Positions 22,626 through 30,946 of a DNA stretch of 36,686 nucleotides are shown here, piece by piece. Source of the stretch: Clostridia bacterium. Lineage in GTDB: Bacteria > Bacillota_A > Clostridia > Christensenellales > Aristaeellaceae. Location of the stretch: positions 1 through 36,686 of the forward strand of contig JAFXMP010000334.1 of the NCBI GenBank assembly GCA_017530275.1. The letters are read 5' to 3'. Position numbers and translations under genes: made by a program. The stretch's first letter is position 1. The number at the start of each line of letters is the position of its first letter. The notes below the pieces were generated by a model. The model did not search any database. It was not told the origin of the DNA and saw nothing but the letters and a program-made list of their open reading frames with translations.

Positions 22626-24055
22626 CGTCTTCCTTTCTTTCTCTCCCTCAGATACTTCTTCAGCGCTTCCTCGGGATTTTCGTACAAGAAGACCTTTTCT
22701 TCCTTTTTCGTTATCTGTATCTCGTTTTTCTTCTTCTTGCCCAGGCTTTTTTGTTTCTTCCATGTTTCTGTCCTTTCATCCAACAGGCGTTCCCGGTATC
22801 TGAAGGAAGCGATTAACTTTTCTTTTTCTTCCAGAATGATGGCCATCGGAAGCACGTGCCACGCGATTTCCGGGCAATACTTTTCCAGCGTGTTGTCCGT
22901 CAGAAAGGTGACGAACATCAGCAGCGTGGAGGATATATAGATCGAAGCGGCGCGCAGGGAATATTTTTTCGCGAAATAGGTATAGGTATAAATGAAGGTG
23001 ATATAGCACCAAAGCAGGAATACCGGCATACCCAATTCGATGTACATGCGCAGCACGTCGCTGTGAAGGCGGCGGTTTCCTGACTTTTCCAGCACCTCCA
23101 GCACGGTAGACACCATGCCGTTCCCCATGCCCATATAACCGGGGCTGAGCGTATAATACTGCTCCATGTACCCATACAGCCGTTTTCGGCCCATGAGATC
23201 GATGCCGAAGCGGTCGCATATGTCAAACCATAGACCGGCGCGTATCAAATATACGTATCCTATACTGATTAGAATTAACACTAAACCGATCAAGACCGTG
23301 ATGCCGATCTGGATGCGCCGGGGCAGCTTTTTCATCAGCCAATAATAGCCAACGCCCAGACCGACTGCCGGAAACAGGATCCGCTTGAATCCCATCAGGA
23401 GGTAAAAACCCAGCGCAAATATATAGAACCAGCGCCAATGCTCATCTTTTCCATCTACCAGATAATACATCAGCAGAATACCGATGCCGAAAGTAACGTC
23501 CTGCACCTCCAGGCAAACGGAAATATCATTGTCGTTGCCGCCCACGCTCATCAGGAATTGCATCATGCCCGTAACGGTGGCCCCTACTCCCTTGCGCCGC
23601 ATCACATCCAGCAGGATCAGCGTATTGGCCAGGATAAAGCCCATGGCCGTATATTCAATGGATTGGCCGCCAAACAGGATGCCGGCCCCGATCAGCATAG
23701 CCAGCACCAGGAGCTGATAAACCACCAGCGAAGAACCGCGCATGATCAGGGACAGCGGTTCCTGCCGATACACCCAAAGGCTGACCGACCAAACCAAAAT
23801 AAGGATGTTGGGGATCATCTGAAACAGCATGACGTTCAGCGACAAATTGACGCTGGTCGTCTTTCCCGTCAGAAATACCCAGACAAAACCCAGGCCAAGA
23901 ATGGAAATGTACGCGAACTGAGTAACGAACCACGGCAGCTCCACAAGCTTAAAATATCCGCGCAGGGTGGAAATGGCAATCAGCCCCGCATACATCATGC
24001 CATAAATCGGTTCGGCATGGCCAGGCCTTGTTTCAAATTTTATTGAGAGCTTCAT
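22622..24055 (-). CDS. O-antigen ligase/Wzy-type polysaccharide polymerase
   Basis: This 477-residue polytopic protein has about 10-11 membrane helices, with a large loop between the late helices around residues 270-345 (YLIRAGLWFDICDRFGIDLM through GNRRLHSDVLRMYIELG). Loops of this kind, with RLHSD and a GMGNG segment, are typical of Wzy polymerases and O-antigen ligases of the WaaL/Wzy superfamily. They join lipid-linked repeat units on the outer face of the membrane. The C-terminal 60 residues are a basic-acidic cytoplasmic tail (KKQKSLGKKKKNEIQITKKE). A strong GGGAGGAGG precedes the ATG by 4 nt. With the flippase and two copolymerases it completes a Wzx/Wzy/Wzz set. Confidence 0.85.
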   Translation of the reverse strand: MKLSIKFETRPGHAEPIYGMMYAGLIAISTLRGYFKLVELPWFVTQFAYISILGLGFVWVFLTGKTTSVNLSLNVMLFQMIPNILILVWSVSLWVYRQEPLSLIMRGSSLVVYQLLVLAMLIGAGILFGGQSIEYTAMGFILANTLILLDVMRRKGVGATVTGMMQFLMSVGGNDNDISVCLEVQDVTFGIGILLMYYLVDGKDEHWRWFYIFALGFYLLMGFKRILFPAVGLGVGYYWLMKKLPRRIQIGITVLIGLVLILISIGYVYLIRAGLWFDICDRFGIDLMGRKRLYGYMEQYYTLSPGYMGMGNGMVSTVLEVLEKSGNRRLHSDVLRMYIELGMPVFLLWCYITFIYTYTYFAKKYSLRAASIYISSTLLMFVTFLTDNTLEKYCPEIAWHVLPMAIILEEKEKLIASFRYRERLLDERTETWKKQKSLGKKKKNEIQITKKEEKVFLYENPEEALKKYLRERKKGRR

Positions 24056-24168
24056 GACACCTCCTCCCGGCGTTTCCCGTACGGTTTCCAGCGCTTGCGA
24101 GATGTGCGCCTGTCATTCCGGTTTTCTCCGCGCCTTTTAGATATGTTTATTCCTCATCATGATCCTTC

Positions 24169-26922
24169 TTATTCTTTCTTTGTTTTCTTCTTTTTCTTAG
24201 TATCCTCCTCTTCCTTTTTCAATTCCGGCGTTGATTTCACCGTCTCCGTTTTGGGAGTTAAAACGGTTTTCTCTTCCGGTTCAGGCTGGATATTATAGCG
24301 TGATTTCACATAGGAGAACGTGTCATCCGGATTCTTTTTTTCTGTATTTGAATCAGTCGTTTTTTCTGGCGTCGGGTTTTCCGGCATCGTCTTTTCCTTC
24401 CTACGGATGGAGGGGTTCAGCAAACTTTTCTTCAGCGGACTGCTTTCGCATTTTTCCTCGTTACGGACGGGAAGCGGTTCCTCATCTTTGCTATCTTCTG
24501 CCTTCTTTCCCACGGCCATATCTTCAGTTTTATTCTCCTCCGCCTTCTTTCCCTTTATCAATCTCGACTTTGGTTTCACCGTCTCGGTTTTGGCGATTTC
24601 ACCGGACTCTTCTTTCGCTTCAGGCTGGAAAATGCGAAGCGATTTCACAAAGGAGAACGCGCTGTCCGTCTTCTTTTTTTCTGTATCTGAATCAGACTTT
24701 TTTTCTGCTGTTTGATTTTCCGTCGGCGTCTTTTCCTTTTTCCGGGAGAAGGGGTTCAGCAATCCTTTCTTTCGCGGGCTGTCGTCGCTGTTTTCCTCTT
24801 CACGGGCGGGAAGTGAATTTTCGGCTTTCTTTTCCTCCGTTTTGGTTTCCTCAGCTTTAGGCGATTCGGCTATTTTTTCCACAGCATAGGTTTCCCCTGT
24901 TTTTTTCTCCTCAGTTTTTATCGGCGCTTCACTGGTTTTCTCGTTTTGGCCCAAGACCTTTTGATGCTTTTTCGCGGGAGAGGAGACAGCTTCCGCCGCC
25001 TGCTTCGGTGGTTCTATATTCTTTTTCTCTTCTTTCACCGGCGCGGTTTCTTCCGGCTTCTTCGGCCCCTTGGCGTCCTGATCGTCTTCAAAAGTATTTT
25101 CTTTGGCCAGGCGCAACTGCTGCATGGTGGAGGAAAGCAGCTCACGCATCGAAAGAGGCGTTTCCTCAGAAGCGGTGATAATCGCCAGCTTGTACCGGAT
25201 TTTTACGCCATGCCCACCGCGGTTAAACTCTCCAACGGTGCGCTGGAGCAGGTTTTGATAGAAGGTGGCCCGCTCTCTGCTGCAGTCAGGGAAAATGCAA
25301 AGGAACTGGAGGCCGCCGTTATAGCCCACAAAACCGTAGTCTTCCGCGCATTCTTTGATATAATCGGCAAATATCCGGAGGGTTTCGTTGCCGGCGTCTC
25401 TGCCCACGGCCGCATTGATTTCGTTCATGTTTGTTAGAGCGATGACAGCGCAGGTAAAGGGAAAAGAGAGCACTTTTTTGGAGTACTTCTCAATTTCCAT
25501 ATCGCACCGCATTCTGTTGGGCAGATCGGTGGAAGGATCCGTATAGAAACGATAGTCCACAAAATCCAGGCTTCGGCCGACAACAATCGCGCCAATAACG
25601 CCGAATACGAAGAAGACTACAACGATCATCATCGTATACAGTTTTACGTTGGTCATCTCGCTTACATTCACTGTGGAACGCACGCGTACATTGCGGATGG
25701 TTTCCACCTCGCTGTGTTCCGCAGCGGTGGCTGTAAGCAGTATATCCAGGGTTTTCAATTTGTTTTCAATGAGATTGATCAGGTCTTCTACTTCTTGTAT
25801 CTGGCTTGCCGAGGCTTCAGTGTATGAATCCACAAAGGAAGACAGCACATAACTGCAGTAATCGTTATCAATTTCTTTCAGCGATATATCGCCGCGCAGG
25901 TTAATGTACCGCTGCAGCACGCTGTCATACGTGATTTCCTCTGGCTTGTAGTTGCTTCTGCCTTCAAAGTCGTATACCTGACCCAGCACATAACGATTTC
26001 CAAGCGCTCCGGTAGCCGCTTCGCTCTCGTCCTGATCCGAACGCCAATGATAGTCCATGGTATCATGGTTTTTCTCCGTATAGCTCTCAATCATCTCCGT
26101 TACCAGCGACAGCGCTTCTTCGTATGTTTTGATATTCAGGTTGTTTTGGTCAATCCGGTACTGGTAACGCGCGATAAGCATCTCCCTGTTTCTGGTCACG
26201 TGGTAATTCATGATCGTAGAATACAGAGAGGGGAGGTAAACGCTGTAAATCAGGTTATATTCATTGTACAGGTCCTGAAAGGAATAGCCTGTGTTGGAGG
26301 AGCGATATTCCGTGCGCATCCCCTTCATTTTTTGCAGGTAATCCCGGTCCAGCTTGATGAATTCATCAATAATTTCGGCCCATTCAATATAATCGTAGTT
26401 CAGATTCTGAAGCGATTCAACGCTGTTTGGCACTTTGGTGATAGAAACATATTTTTCTGAATAGAGTTGGATATAGCTGTCCACAATGGCTTCCAAAATA
26501 CGGCGCGCATCAGTGGAGGATTCCTGTGTGCTGGAGGTGTACGTGATGATATATTGCGTGGGAAAAAGCTCGTAGGCTTCGCCGTTGTTCCATTTTACTG
26601 TCTGAATTGCTTTCTGCTCATCCGTCAGGTATTCCGCAATAGAGACCCTGCTGCGCACGGCGTCAACCCCCGAATTGACGCCGATGCTTGACAGAGCATT
26701 GGAAATAACAGAAGAAGAACGTATTTCCTGCACGTCGATTTTATCGCCGGAAGGATACAGACCTTCTTCCGCCTGAGCGTTTGTGAACTCGATCATGGTT
26801 TGCGCGCGGTATGTCTGGCGGGATGAAATAAACGAATAAAACAAAATCCCGCTAATCGCTGACAATACCGCGATCATCCACCACCATCGCCTTAAATAGC
26901 GAACCAGCTGAAATTCTCTCAT
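24169..26922 (-). CDS. Wzz-like copolymerase fused to degenerate GGDEF and repetitive tail
   Basis: This 917-residue protein starts like a chain-length regulator. A membrane helix (MIAVLSAISGILFYSFIS, about 15-33) is followed by a long extracytoplasmic coiled-coil region (to about 425) and a second helix (MIVVVFFVFGVIGAIVVG, about 428-448). The cytoplasmic side then carries a GGDEF-type domain (about 455-610) with DPSTDLPNRMRCDMEIEKY and GRDAGNETLRIFADYI. The signature reads GYNGGLQFLCIFPDC and the metal-binding aspartate region reads ALTNMNEIN. GGDEF has become GGLQF, so cyclase activity is unlikely. From about 611 the tail is low-complexity, K/E/P-rich, and contains two copies of a 113-residue unit. 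It lies directly after a second Wzz-like gene. The fusion could sense nucleotides or dock proteins to tune polymer length. Confidence 0.85.
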   Translation of the reverse strand: MREFQLVRYLRRWWWMIAVLSAISGILFYSFISSRQTYRAQTMIEFTNAQAEEGLYPSGDKIDVQEIRSSSVISNALSSIGVNSGVDAVRSRVSIAEYLTDEQKAIQTVKWNNGEAYELFPTQYIITYTSSTQESSTDARRILEAIVDSYIQLYSEKYVSITKVPNSVESLQNLNYDYIEWAEIIDEFIKLDRDYLQKMKGMRTEYRSSNTGYSFQDLYNEYNLIYSVYLPSLYSTIMNYHVTRNREMLIARYQYRIDQNNLNIKTYEEALSLVTEMIESYTEKNHDTMDYHWRSDQDESEAATGALGNRYVLGQVYDFEGRSNYKPEEITYDSVLQRYINLRGDISLKEIDNDYCSYVLSSFVDSYTEASASQIQEVEDLINLIENKLKTLDILLTATAAEHSEVETIRNVRVRSTVNVSEMTNVKLYTMMIVVVFFVFGVIGAIVVGRSLDFVDYRFYTDPSTDLPNRMRCDMEIEKYSKKVLSFPFTCAVIALTNMNEINAAVGRDAGNETLRIFADYIKECAEDYGFVGYNGGLQFLCIFPDCSRERATFYQNLLQRTVGEFNRGGHGVKIRYKLAIITASEETPLSMRELLSSTMQQLRLAKENTFEDDQDAKGPKKPEETAPVKEEKKNIEPPKQAAEAVSSPAKKHQKVLGQNEKTSEAPIKTEEKKTGETYAVEKIAESPKAEETKTEEKKAENSLPAREEENSDDSPRKKGLLNPFSRKKEKTPTENQTAEKKSDSDTEKKKTDSAFSFVKSLRIFQPEAKEESGEIAKTETVKPKSRLIKGKKAEENKTEDMAVGKKAEDSKDEEPLPVRNEEKCESSPLKKSLLNPSIRRKEKTMPENPTPEKTTDSNTEKKNPDDTFSYVKSRYNIQPEPEEKTVLTPKTETVKSTPELKKEEEDTKKKKKTKKE
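24230..24910 (-). repeat. Tandem duplication of a 339-bp coding unit in the copolymerase tail
   Basis: Two copies of a 113-codon unit lie in the tail. Shared landmarks are LLNPFSRKKEKT versus LLNPSIRRKEKT, then DSDTEKKKTDSAFSFVKS versus DSNTEKKNPDDTFSYVKS, and KTETVKPKSRL versus KTETVKSTPEL. The ggggttcag landmark sits at 24751 and 24412, 339 nt apart. Limits are approximate. Confidence 0.7.
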
Positions 26923-26925
26923 TGC

Positions 26926-28227
26926 TTACTCCTGCCTGGTATATTCCCGGATAGCGTAATACATGATGCACAAAAACACCATCACAGCCGCCGCTTTCAC
27001 GGCGCCTTTCACATCAAAGCCGGAAAACAGGCTGTACTCATTTAAGCTATATTGCAGGCTGTTTTTATCTCGGTCGCTCTCATATGCCTTTTTCACTGCC
27101 CGGATTCGGCTGATCAGGCTGTCCAGATGCTCCTGAATCTCTTTGATCATAGAATCAGCGACAGTGTATTTGTCTTCACTGGCTCTGTTTTGTTTCGTAA
27201 GCTGAATGGTCTGTTCATATACTTTGATTTCCTTTGAGTTGGTTTCAATTTTTTCAGCGTAAGATTTGGATTGCGATGTCAGGTTATCCATGCCGACAGA
27301 TGTGCGTGCCATATAGAGCCCGTTGGTTGCGTCGTACATGGGCACCATCACAAAGGTGATCATGGATTCATCATATAATCCCAGTGCGTCCTGATAGATC
27401 CTGTAACGGTCTTCGTTTCCTTTCAACGATTGAGAGACCAAAAAACTGCGGTACTGCAGTTTGCTCCGGTAATTCTGCGGCCGCTTGTATAGGCCGTTGA
27501 TGCTTACGTAAGAGGTATACTTATTCAGATATATGTCCCTGAAATTGGCTACGGATTCGCTCAGGGATCTGAAAGTTTCGCCGGTAGTATGGTATTGATA
27601 CATACCACTTTCTTTTCTCAGGTCTTCCAGATACGTGATCAGATTGTTGACTTTCACGGTCATAATATCCGAAAACTCAATATACTCCCAATCGTCCACA
27701 TCCGACCAGTTGATGTTCAGGGCGCTGTCGTTGCTGCCGTAATTGGACAGAAAAAACTGCTTGTAGGTTTCCATCAGCAGCCCGAGCATGTTTTCAGCGC
27801 TGATCTGTTGGGGCAGGTAATTATCGTTCAGCCAGATATTGTATTCGGTAGCGATATACTTATTTTTGGGGCTCTGTGATCCCGAAGCGGTAATTGCGAT
27901 AGAGTTCAGAAGGTCGTTGACGCTAAGCGTGTCTGATGCTCCCGCCTTCTCAATCACCTGATTCAGCACCGCATCGCTCAGAAGTTCATTAATGTTAAAA
28001 CGCGTACCGTTAGGATTCAGCCCTTCATAGGCCTCATCATATCGTAAAAACAAGGTAGCGCTGGCGTATGACTGCTTTTGTCCCGCGCTGTAGCAAGCGG
28101 AAAAAACAGCGGTCACGCCTGCCAAAAACAGGATCCACAGCTTGTTATGCCAAACGGTATATATGATTTGGGTAAAGCGCTTTAAAAAGTTTTTGCCCAG
28201 TCTTCTTTTTTTTATTTTTTCCGACAT
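26926..28227 (-). CDS. Wzz-like polysaccharide copolymerase, two-helix membrane protein
   Basis: This 433-residue protein has a basic N-terminus, a membrane helix at about 31-50 (LWILFLAGVTAVFSACYSAG), a long extracytoplasmic helical region and a second helix near the end (GAVKAAAVMVFLCIMYYAI, about 408-427) followed by a short cytoplasmic end. That layout is the polysaccharide copolymerase fold. The N-terminal segment after helix 1 (SYASATLFLRYDEAYEGLNP) is echoed in the next gene (TYRAQTMIEFTNAQAEEGLYP), so the two are paralogues. No Walker A tyrosine-kinase domain is attached. The next gene starts 3 nt after this stop. It probably helps set polymer chain length. Confidence 0.82.
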   Translation of the reverse strand: MSEKIKKRRLGKNFLKRFTQIIYTVWHNKLWILFLAGVTAVFSACYSAGQKQSYASATLFLRYDEAYEGLNPNGTRFNINELLSDAVLNQVIEKAGASDTLSVNDLLNSIAITASGSQSPKNKYIATEYNIWLNDNYLPQQISAENMLGLLMETYKQFFLSNYGSNDSALNINWSDVDDWEYIEFSDIMTVKVNNLITYLEDLRKESGMYQYHTTGETFRSLSESVANFRDIYLNKYTSYVSINGLYKRPQNYRSKLQYRSFLVSQSLKGNEDRYRIYQDALGLYDESMITFVMVPMYDATNGLYMARTSVGMDNLTSQSKSYAEKIETNSKEIKVYEQTIQLTKQNRASEDKYTVADSMIKEIQEHLDSLISRIRAVKKAYESDRDKNSLQYSLNEYSLFSGFDVKGAVKAAAVMVFLCIMYYAIREYTRQE

Positions 28228-28278
28228 GACTGCTCCTTTCCGCCCAAATCATCCCTGCAGGAAGCGTGATGAAAGGCT

Positions 28279-28857
28279 TTAATCTTTGAACAAGTCCGGG
28301 CAGAGATTGGCGTGTGAATCCCGGGAACTGATTTTCCGGGCGGGTACGCCTCCCCAGGTGGTGCCGGGTTCGTCGATGGATTTTACAACCACCGCGTTTG
28401 CTCCGATAGCCACATTGTCGGCGATGTGAATATCCCCCACGATCTTCGCCCCGGCGCCGATATATACGTTGTCTCCCAGCACAGGCGCGGCCGGTTCTCC
28501 GTTGGTCGCTCCGATCACCACCATGGCGTGAATGCGGCAATTTTTGCCAACCTTTGCTTTGGTGTTCACTACCAATGCCCCGTAATGGGCGATGGCTAAC
28601 CCTTCCTCAAAAATATTCAGCGGTAAATGAAAGCCCATTTTAACGCAGAACCGGTGATACCGCAGGCGATACCACTGGGCGGCCAGCTTTTGAAGGGGGT
28701 TCTTCGCCGTATTCACCCAGTATTCCGTTTTGCGCATCAGAATCTGAAATCTCCATACCTCGTCGCCGAAGGGAGACGGCTTTTTCTGGTTCTTTTTCCA
28801 CAGCGCGATTTGATCCTGTTTCAGATACCGTTCCAGATCCTGCTTGCTTTTGATCAT
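28279..28857 (-). CDS. Serine-acetyltransferase-like hexapeptide acyltransferase
   Basis: This protein of about 192 residues has a helical N-terminal half (DLERYLKQDQIALWKKNQK) and a left-handed beta-helix of hexapeptide repeats at about 95-170 (LVVNTKAKVGKNCRIHAMVV, LGDNVYIGAGAKIVGDIHIA, NVAIGANAVVVKSI). The family's catalytic-type His pair is visible in LAIAHYGALV and CRIHAMV. Serine acetyltransferase-like proteins in capsule clusters often O- or N-acetylate sugars. The ATG at 28857 has AAGGTG 8 nt upstream; the ATG at 28863 is an alternative. It starts just after the upstream glycosyltransferase gene. The acceptor is probably a sugar of the repeat unit, but serine is not excluded. Confidence 0.85.
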   Translation of the reverse strand: MIKSKQDLERYLKQDQIALWKKNQKKPSPFGDEVWRFQILMRKTEYWVNTAKNPLQKLAAQWYRLRYHRFCVKMGFHLPLNIFEEGLAIAHYGALVVNTKAKVGKNCRIHAMVVIGATNGEPAAPVLGDNVYIGAGAKIVGDIHIADNVAIGANAVVVKSIDEPGTTWGGVPARKISSRDSHANLCPDLFKD

Positions 28858-28869
28858 AGCCATCACACC

Positions 28870-29904
28870 TTATGAAAAGTTTTTCACAAATTCGCCCATT
28901 ACATGGTCGGTAGAGAATCTGAACATGCTTTCTTCGCATCCCTGCTGGATGGAGGCGTACAGAGCACGGTCGTCATAGAGGCGTTTGAGCGTTTCAGCCG
29001 CCATGTCGTTATTCCGGAAATCGTAGATAAAGCCGTCCACGCCGCTGCGGATCACTTCGCTGTTGTACAGCCAATCGTTGGCGATGATGGGGATCCGGGC
29101 CGAGAATGCGTCCAGCGCAGTTCCGGCAAAGCATTCGCACTCAAAATAGGTGGGGAAGAGGATCGCGAAGCAGCTGTGCAGGGTGTTCCAGGTTTCGCTG
29201 GAATCCCTCACCCCTTCATACGTAACAAGCCCCTTGTTTTCTTCCAACGCTTTGTTGAATTCAGGCTCAAAGGCGTCGTACATCTTGCCATACACTTCCA
29301 GCACGAAAGCCTTGTGCCCGATCAGGGCGTTGGCCTTTTTACAGATTTCGATGGCGTCCAGAATGCCCTTTTCTTTGGTTACGCGGGAATAGGTGCATAC
29401 CCGGAACGGTTCCTTTTCGTAATGGTCAAAAGGCACCGCGGCGGTATATCCCCGGCAGTTGGGCAGGTATTCCGCTCTGGGAATACCCATTTGCTTCAGT
29501 TCGTCCCGCAGCTTGACAGACTGCACGTACACCCCTGCAAAGTGGGCGATGGTTTTTCCCAGTGAGGGCCGTCGCTTGATCACCTCGGCCAAATCGCCGC
29601 CGGTCACGATATAGAGAATCTTCCTGTGATACAGCTTGTTGAAGCAATGCAGCACAGGGGCGAAGATTTCGATGTTCTGCCCGGGCATGAACACCACGTT
29701 CGTACAGTTTTTCAGTACCCGCAGCATGTTGTTCGCCACCCGGATGGGATGCTTTTTGGCGCTGTCGATGTTGCCGAACAGCACCTGATCCTCGCCGAAT
29801 TTGTCGCAGAACCACTTGCGAAGCGTGCGGCACTTGATCGCTTGGCCTGTGGCGAACCTGGCCCCGGTGCCTTCCACGCCGATAACTCCAATTTTCTTCA
29901 TCAT
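28870..29904 (-). CDS. GT-B glycosyltransferase (paralogue A)
   Basis: This 344-residue GT-B enzyme opens with KKIGVIGVEGTGARFATGQA, a nucleotide-binding-like glycine loop, and has FRVCTYSRVTKEKGILDAIE at the domain boundary. The C-terminal donor domain reads LFPTYFECECFAGTALDAFS and IPIIANDWLYNSEVIRSGVD. The E-rich loop stands where GT4 enzymes carry the EX7E motif, though the spacing is not the classic one. It matches the next upstream gene in length and along its whole sequence, so the pair is a tandem duplication. GAGGGA lies close before the ATG. Confidence 0.84.
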   Translation of the reverse strand: MMKKIGVIGVEGTGARFATGQAIKCRTLRKWFCDKFGEDQVLFGNIDSAKKHPIRVANNMLRVLKNCTNVVFMPGQNIEIFAPVLHCFNKLYHRKILYIVTGGDLAEVIKRRPSLGKTIAHFAGVYVQSVKLRDELKQMGIPRAEYLPNCRGYTAAVPFDHYEKEPFRVCTYSRVTKEKGILDAIEICKKANALIGHKAFVLEVYGKMYDAFEPEFNKALEENKGLVTYEGVRDSSETWNTLHSCFAILFPTYFECECFAGTALDAFSARIPIIANDWLYNSEVIRSGVDGFIYDFRNNDMAAETLKRLYDDRALYASIQQGCEESMFRFSTDHVMGEFVKNFS

Positions 29905-29911
29905 TTTTCCC

Positions 29912-30946
29912 TCATGCCATTTTCTGTGTCAGCTTTTTCAGCACCGCATCCGAATCATACGCGTGAGCGCTTTGCTCGCAGCCTTTCTGGATGGCGCGGT
30001 ACAGCGGGGGATCCCGGTAGAGCGCCGCCAGTTTTTGAGCCGCTTCATCCACGTTCCGAAACGCGTACAGGAAGCCGTTTTCGCCGTCCCGGATCACTTC
30101 GCTGTTGTACTTCCAATCGTTGGCAATGATCGGTGTGCGTGACTGGAACGCGTCCAGCGCCGTGCCGGCGAAGCATTCGCCTTCGTAATAGGTCGGGAAC
30201 AGGAGGGCAAACTGATTTTGCAGCACCGACAGAGCTTCATCCGCGTTTTTCGTGCCGCAGTAACGCATAATGTCTTTTTCGCTTGCACAAAGTTTATCAA
30301 AGGCTTCCTGATAATCCTTGGTGATCATTCCGTACACTTCCAACTGGAAAACCTGGCTGCCAAGCAATTCGTTTGCCCTGCGGCAGATTTTCACCGCGTC
30401 GCCTATTCCTTTGCTTTCCGTAACCCTGGAATAGGTGCACACCTTGAACGGAGGCGCGTCGGGAAGCTGCTTAGCCGGCGGGTTCGCGTAATCCCGGCAA
30501 TTGGGCAGATGCCAGGCGCTTTGAACGCCGGATGCCCGAAGCTGCCGCGCCAGGCTTTCCGTTTCAGCGCAGACCTCGTCAAAGCATTTTACCGCCCAGC
30601 GGATCGCACGGTGTTCCTTGAGGAAATCGGCCAGCCATCCGCCGATCACAATAAAAAACGTGCGGCGGTGAAACAGCTTGTTGAGTATGCTGACAGCCAG
30701 GGGAAAAACCTTAACACCGTGCTGGGCTGGAAAAATCATTACGTTGGAGCAAGTGCGCATAGCATGGAACAGGGAAGCGAAAAGCCGGAATGGTTTCTTT
30801 TTCCAGCCGTAGGTGTTCACGATCTCCACCTGGTCCGTCCCAAACCGGCGTATCATCCAATTGGCTGTAAAATAGGTTTTCACGGCCTGACCGGTCAGAT
30901 AATCGGGCCCTTCCCCGTACTGGCCGATGATGGCAACTTTTTTCAT
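29912..30946 (-). CDS. GT-B glycosyltransferase (paralogue B)
   Basis: This 344-residue paralogue of the downstream gene shares FKVCTYSRVTESKGIGDAVK, LFPTYYEGECFAGTALDAFQ and TPIIANDWKYNSEVIRDGE with it. The N-terminus reads KKVAIIGQYGEGPDYLTGQA. The acceptor-side half is more diverged between the two copies than the donor-side half, which suggests different acceptors for a similar donor. AAGGAG lies 6 nt before the ATG, and the ATG overlaps the preceding stop as ATGA. It is therefore translationally coupled to the first gene of the cluster. Confidence 0.84.
   Translation of the reverse strand: MKKVAIIGQYGEGPDYLTGQAVKTYFTANWMIRRFGTDQVEIVNTYGWKKKPFRLFASLFHAMRTCSNVMIFPAQHGVKVFPLAVSILNKLFHRRTFFIVIGGWLADFLKEHRAIRWAVKCFDEVCAETESLARQLRASGVQSAWHLPNCRDYANPPAKQLPDAPPFKVCTYSRVTESKGIGDAVKICRRANELLGSQVFQLEVYGMITKDYQEAFDKLCASEKDIMRYCGTKNADEALSVLQNQFALLFPTYYEGECFAGTALDAFQSRTPIIANDWKYNSEVIRDGENGFLYAFRNVDEAAQKLAALYRDPPLYRAIQKGCEQSAHAYDSDAVLKKLTQKMA

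Noticed and set aside
22626..22763. Longer ATG start for the metallophosphoesterase
   Set aside because: It would overlap the polymerase gene by 142 nt with a low-complexity charged extension; the GTGA junction with its own ribosome binding site is far more likely.
24169..26922. Active diguanylate cyclase
   Set aside because: The GGDEF signature reads GGLQF and the metal-binding aspartate region is substituted.
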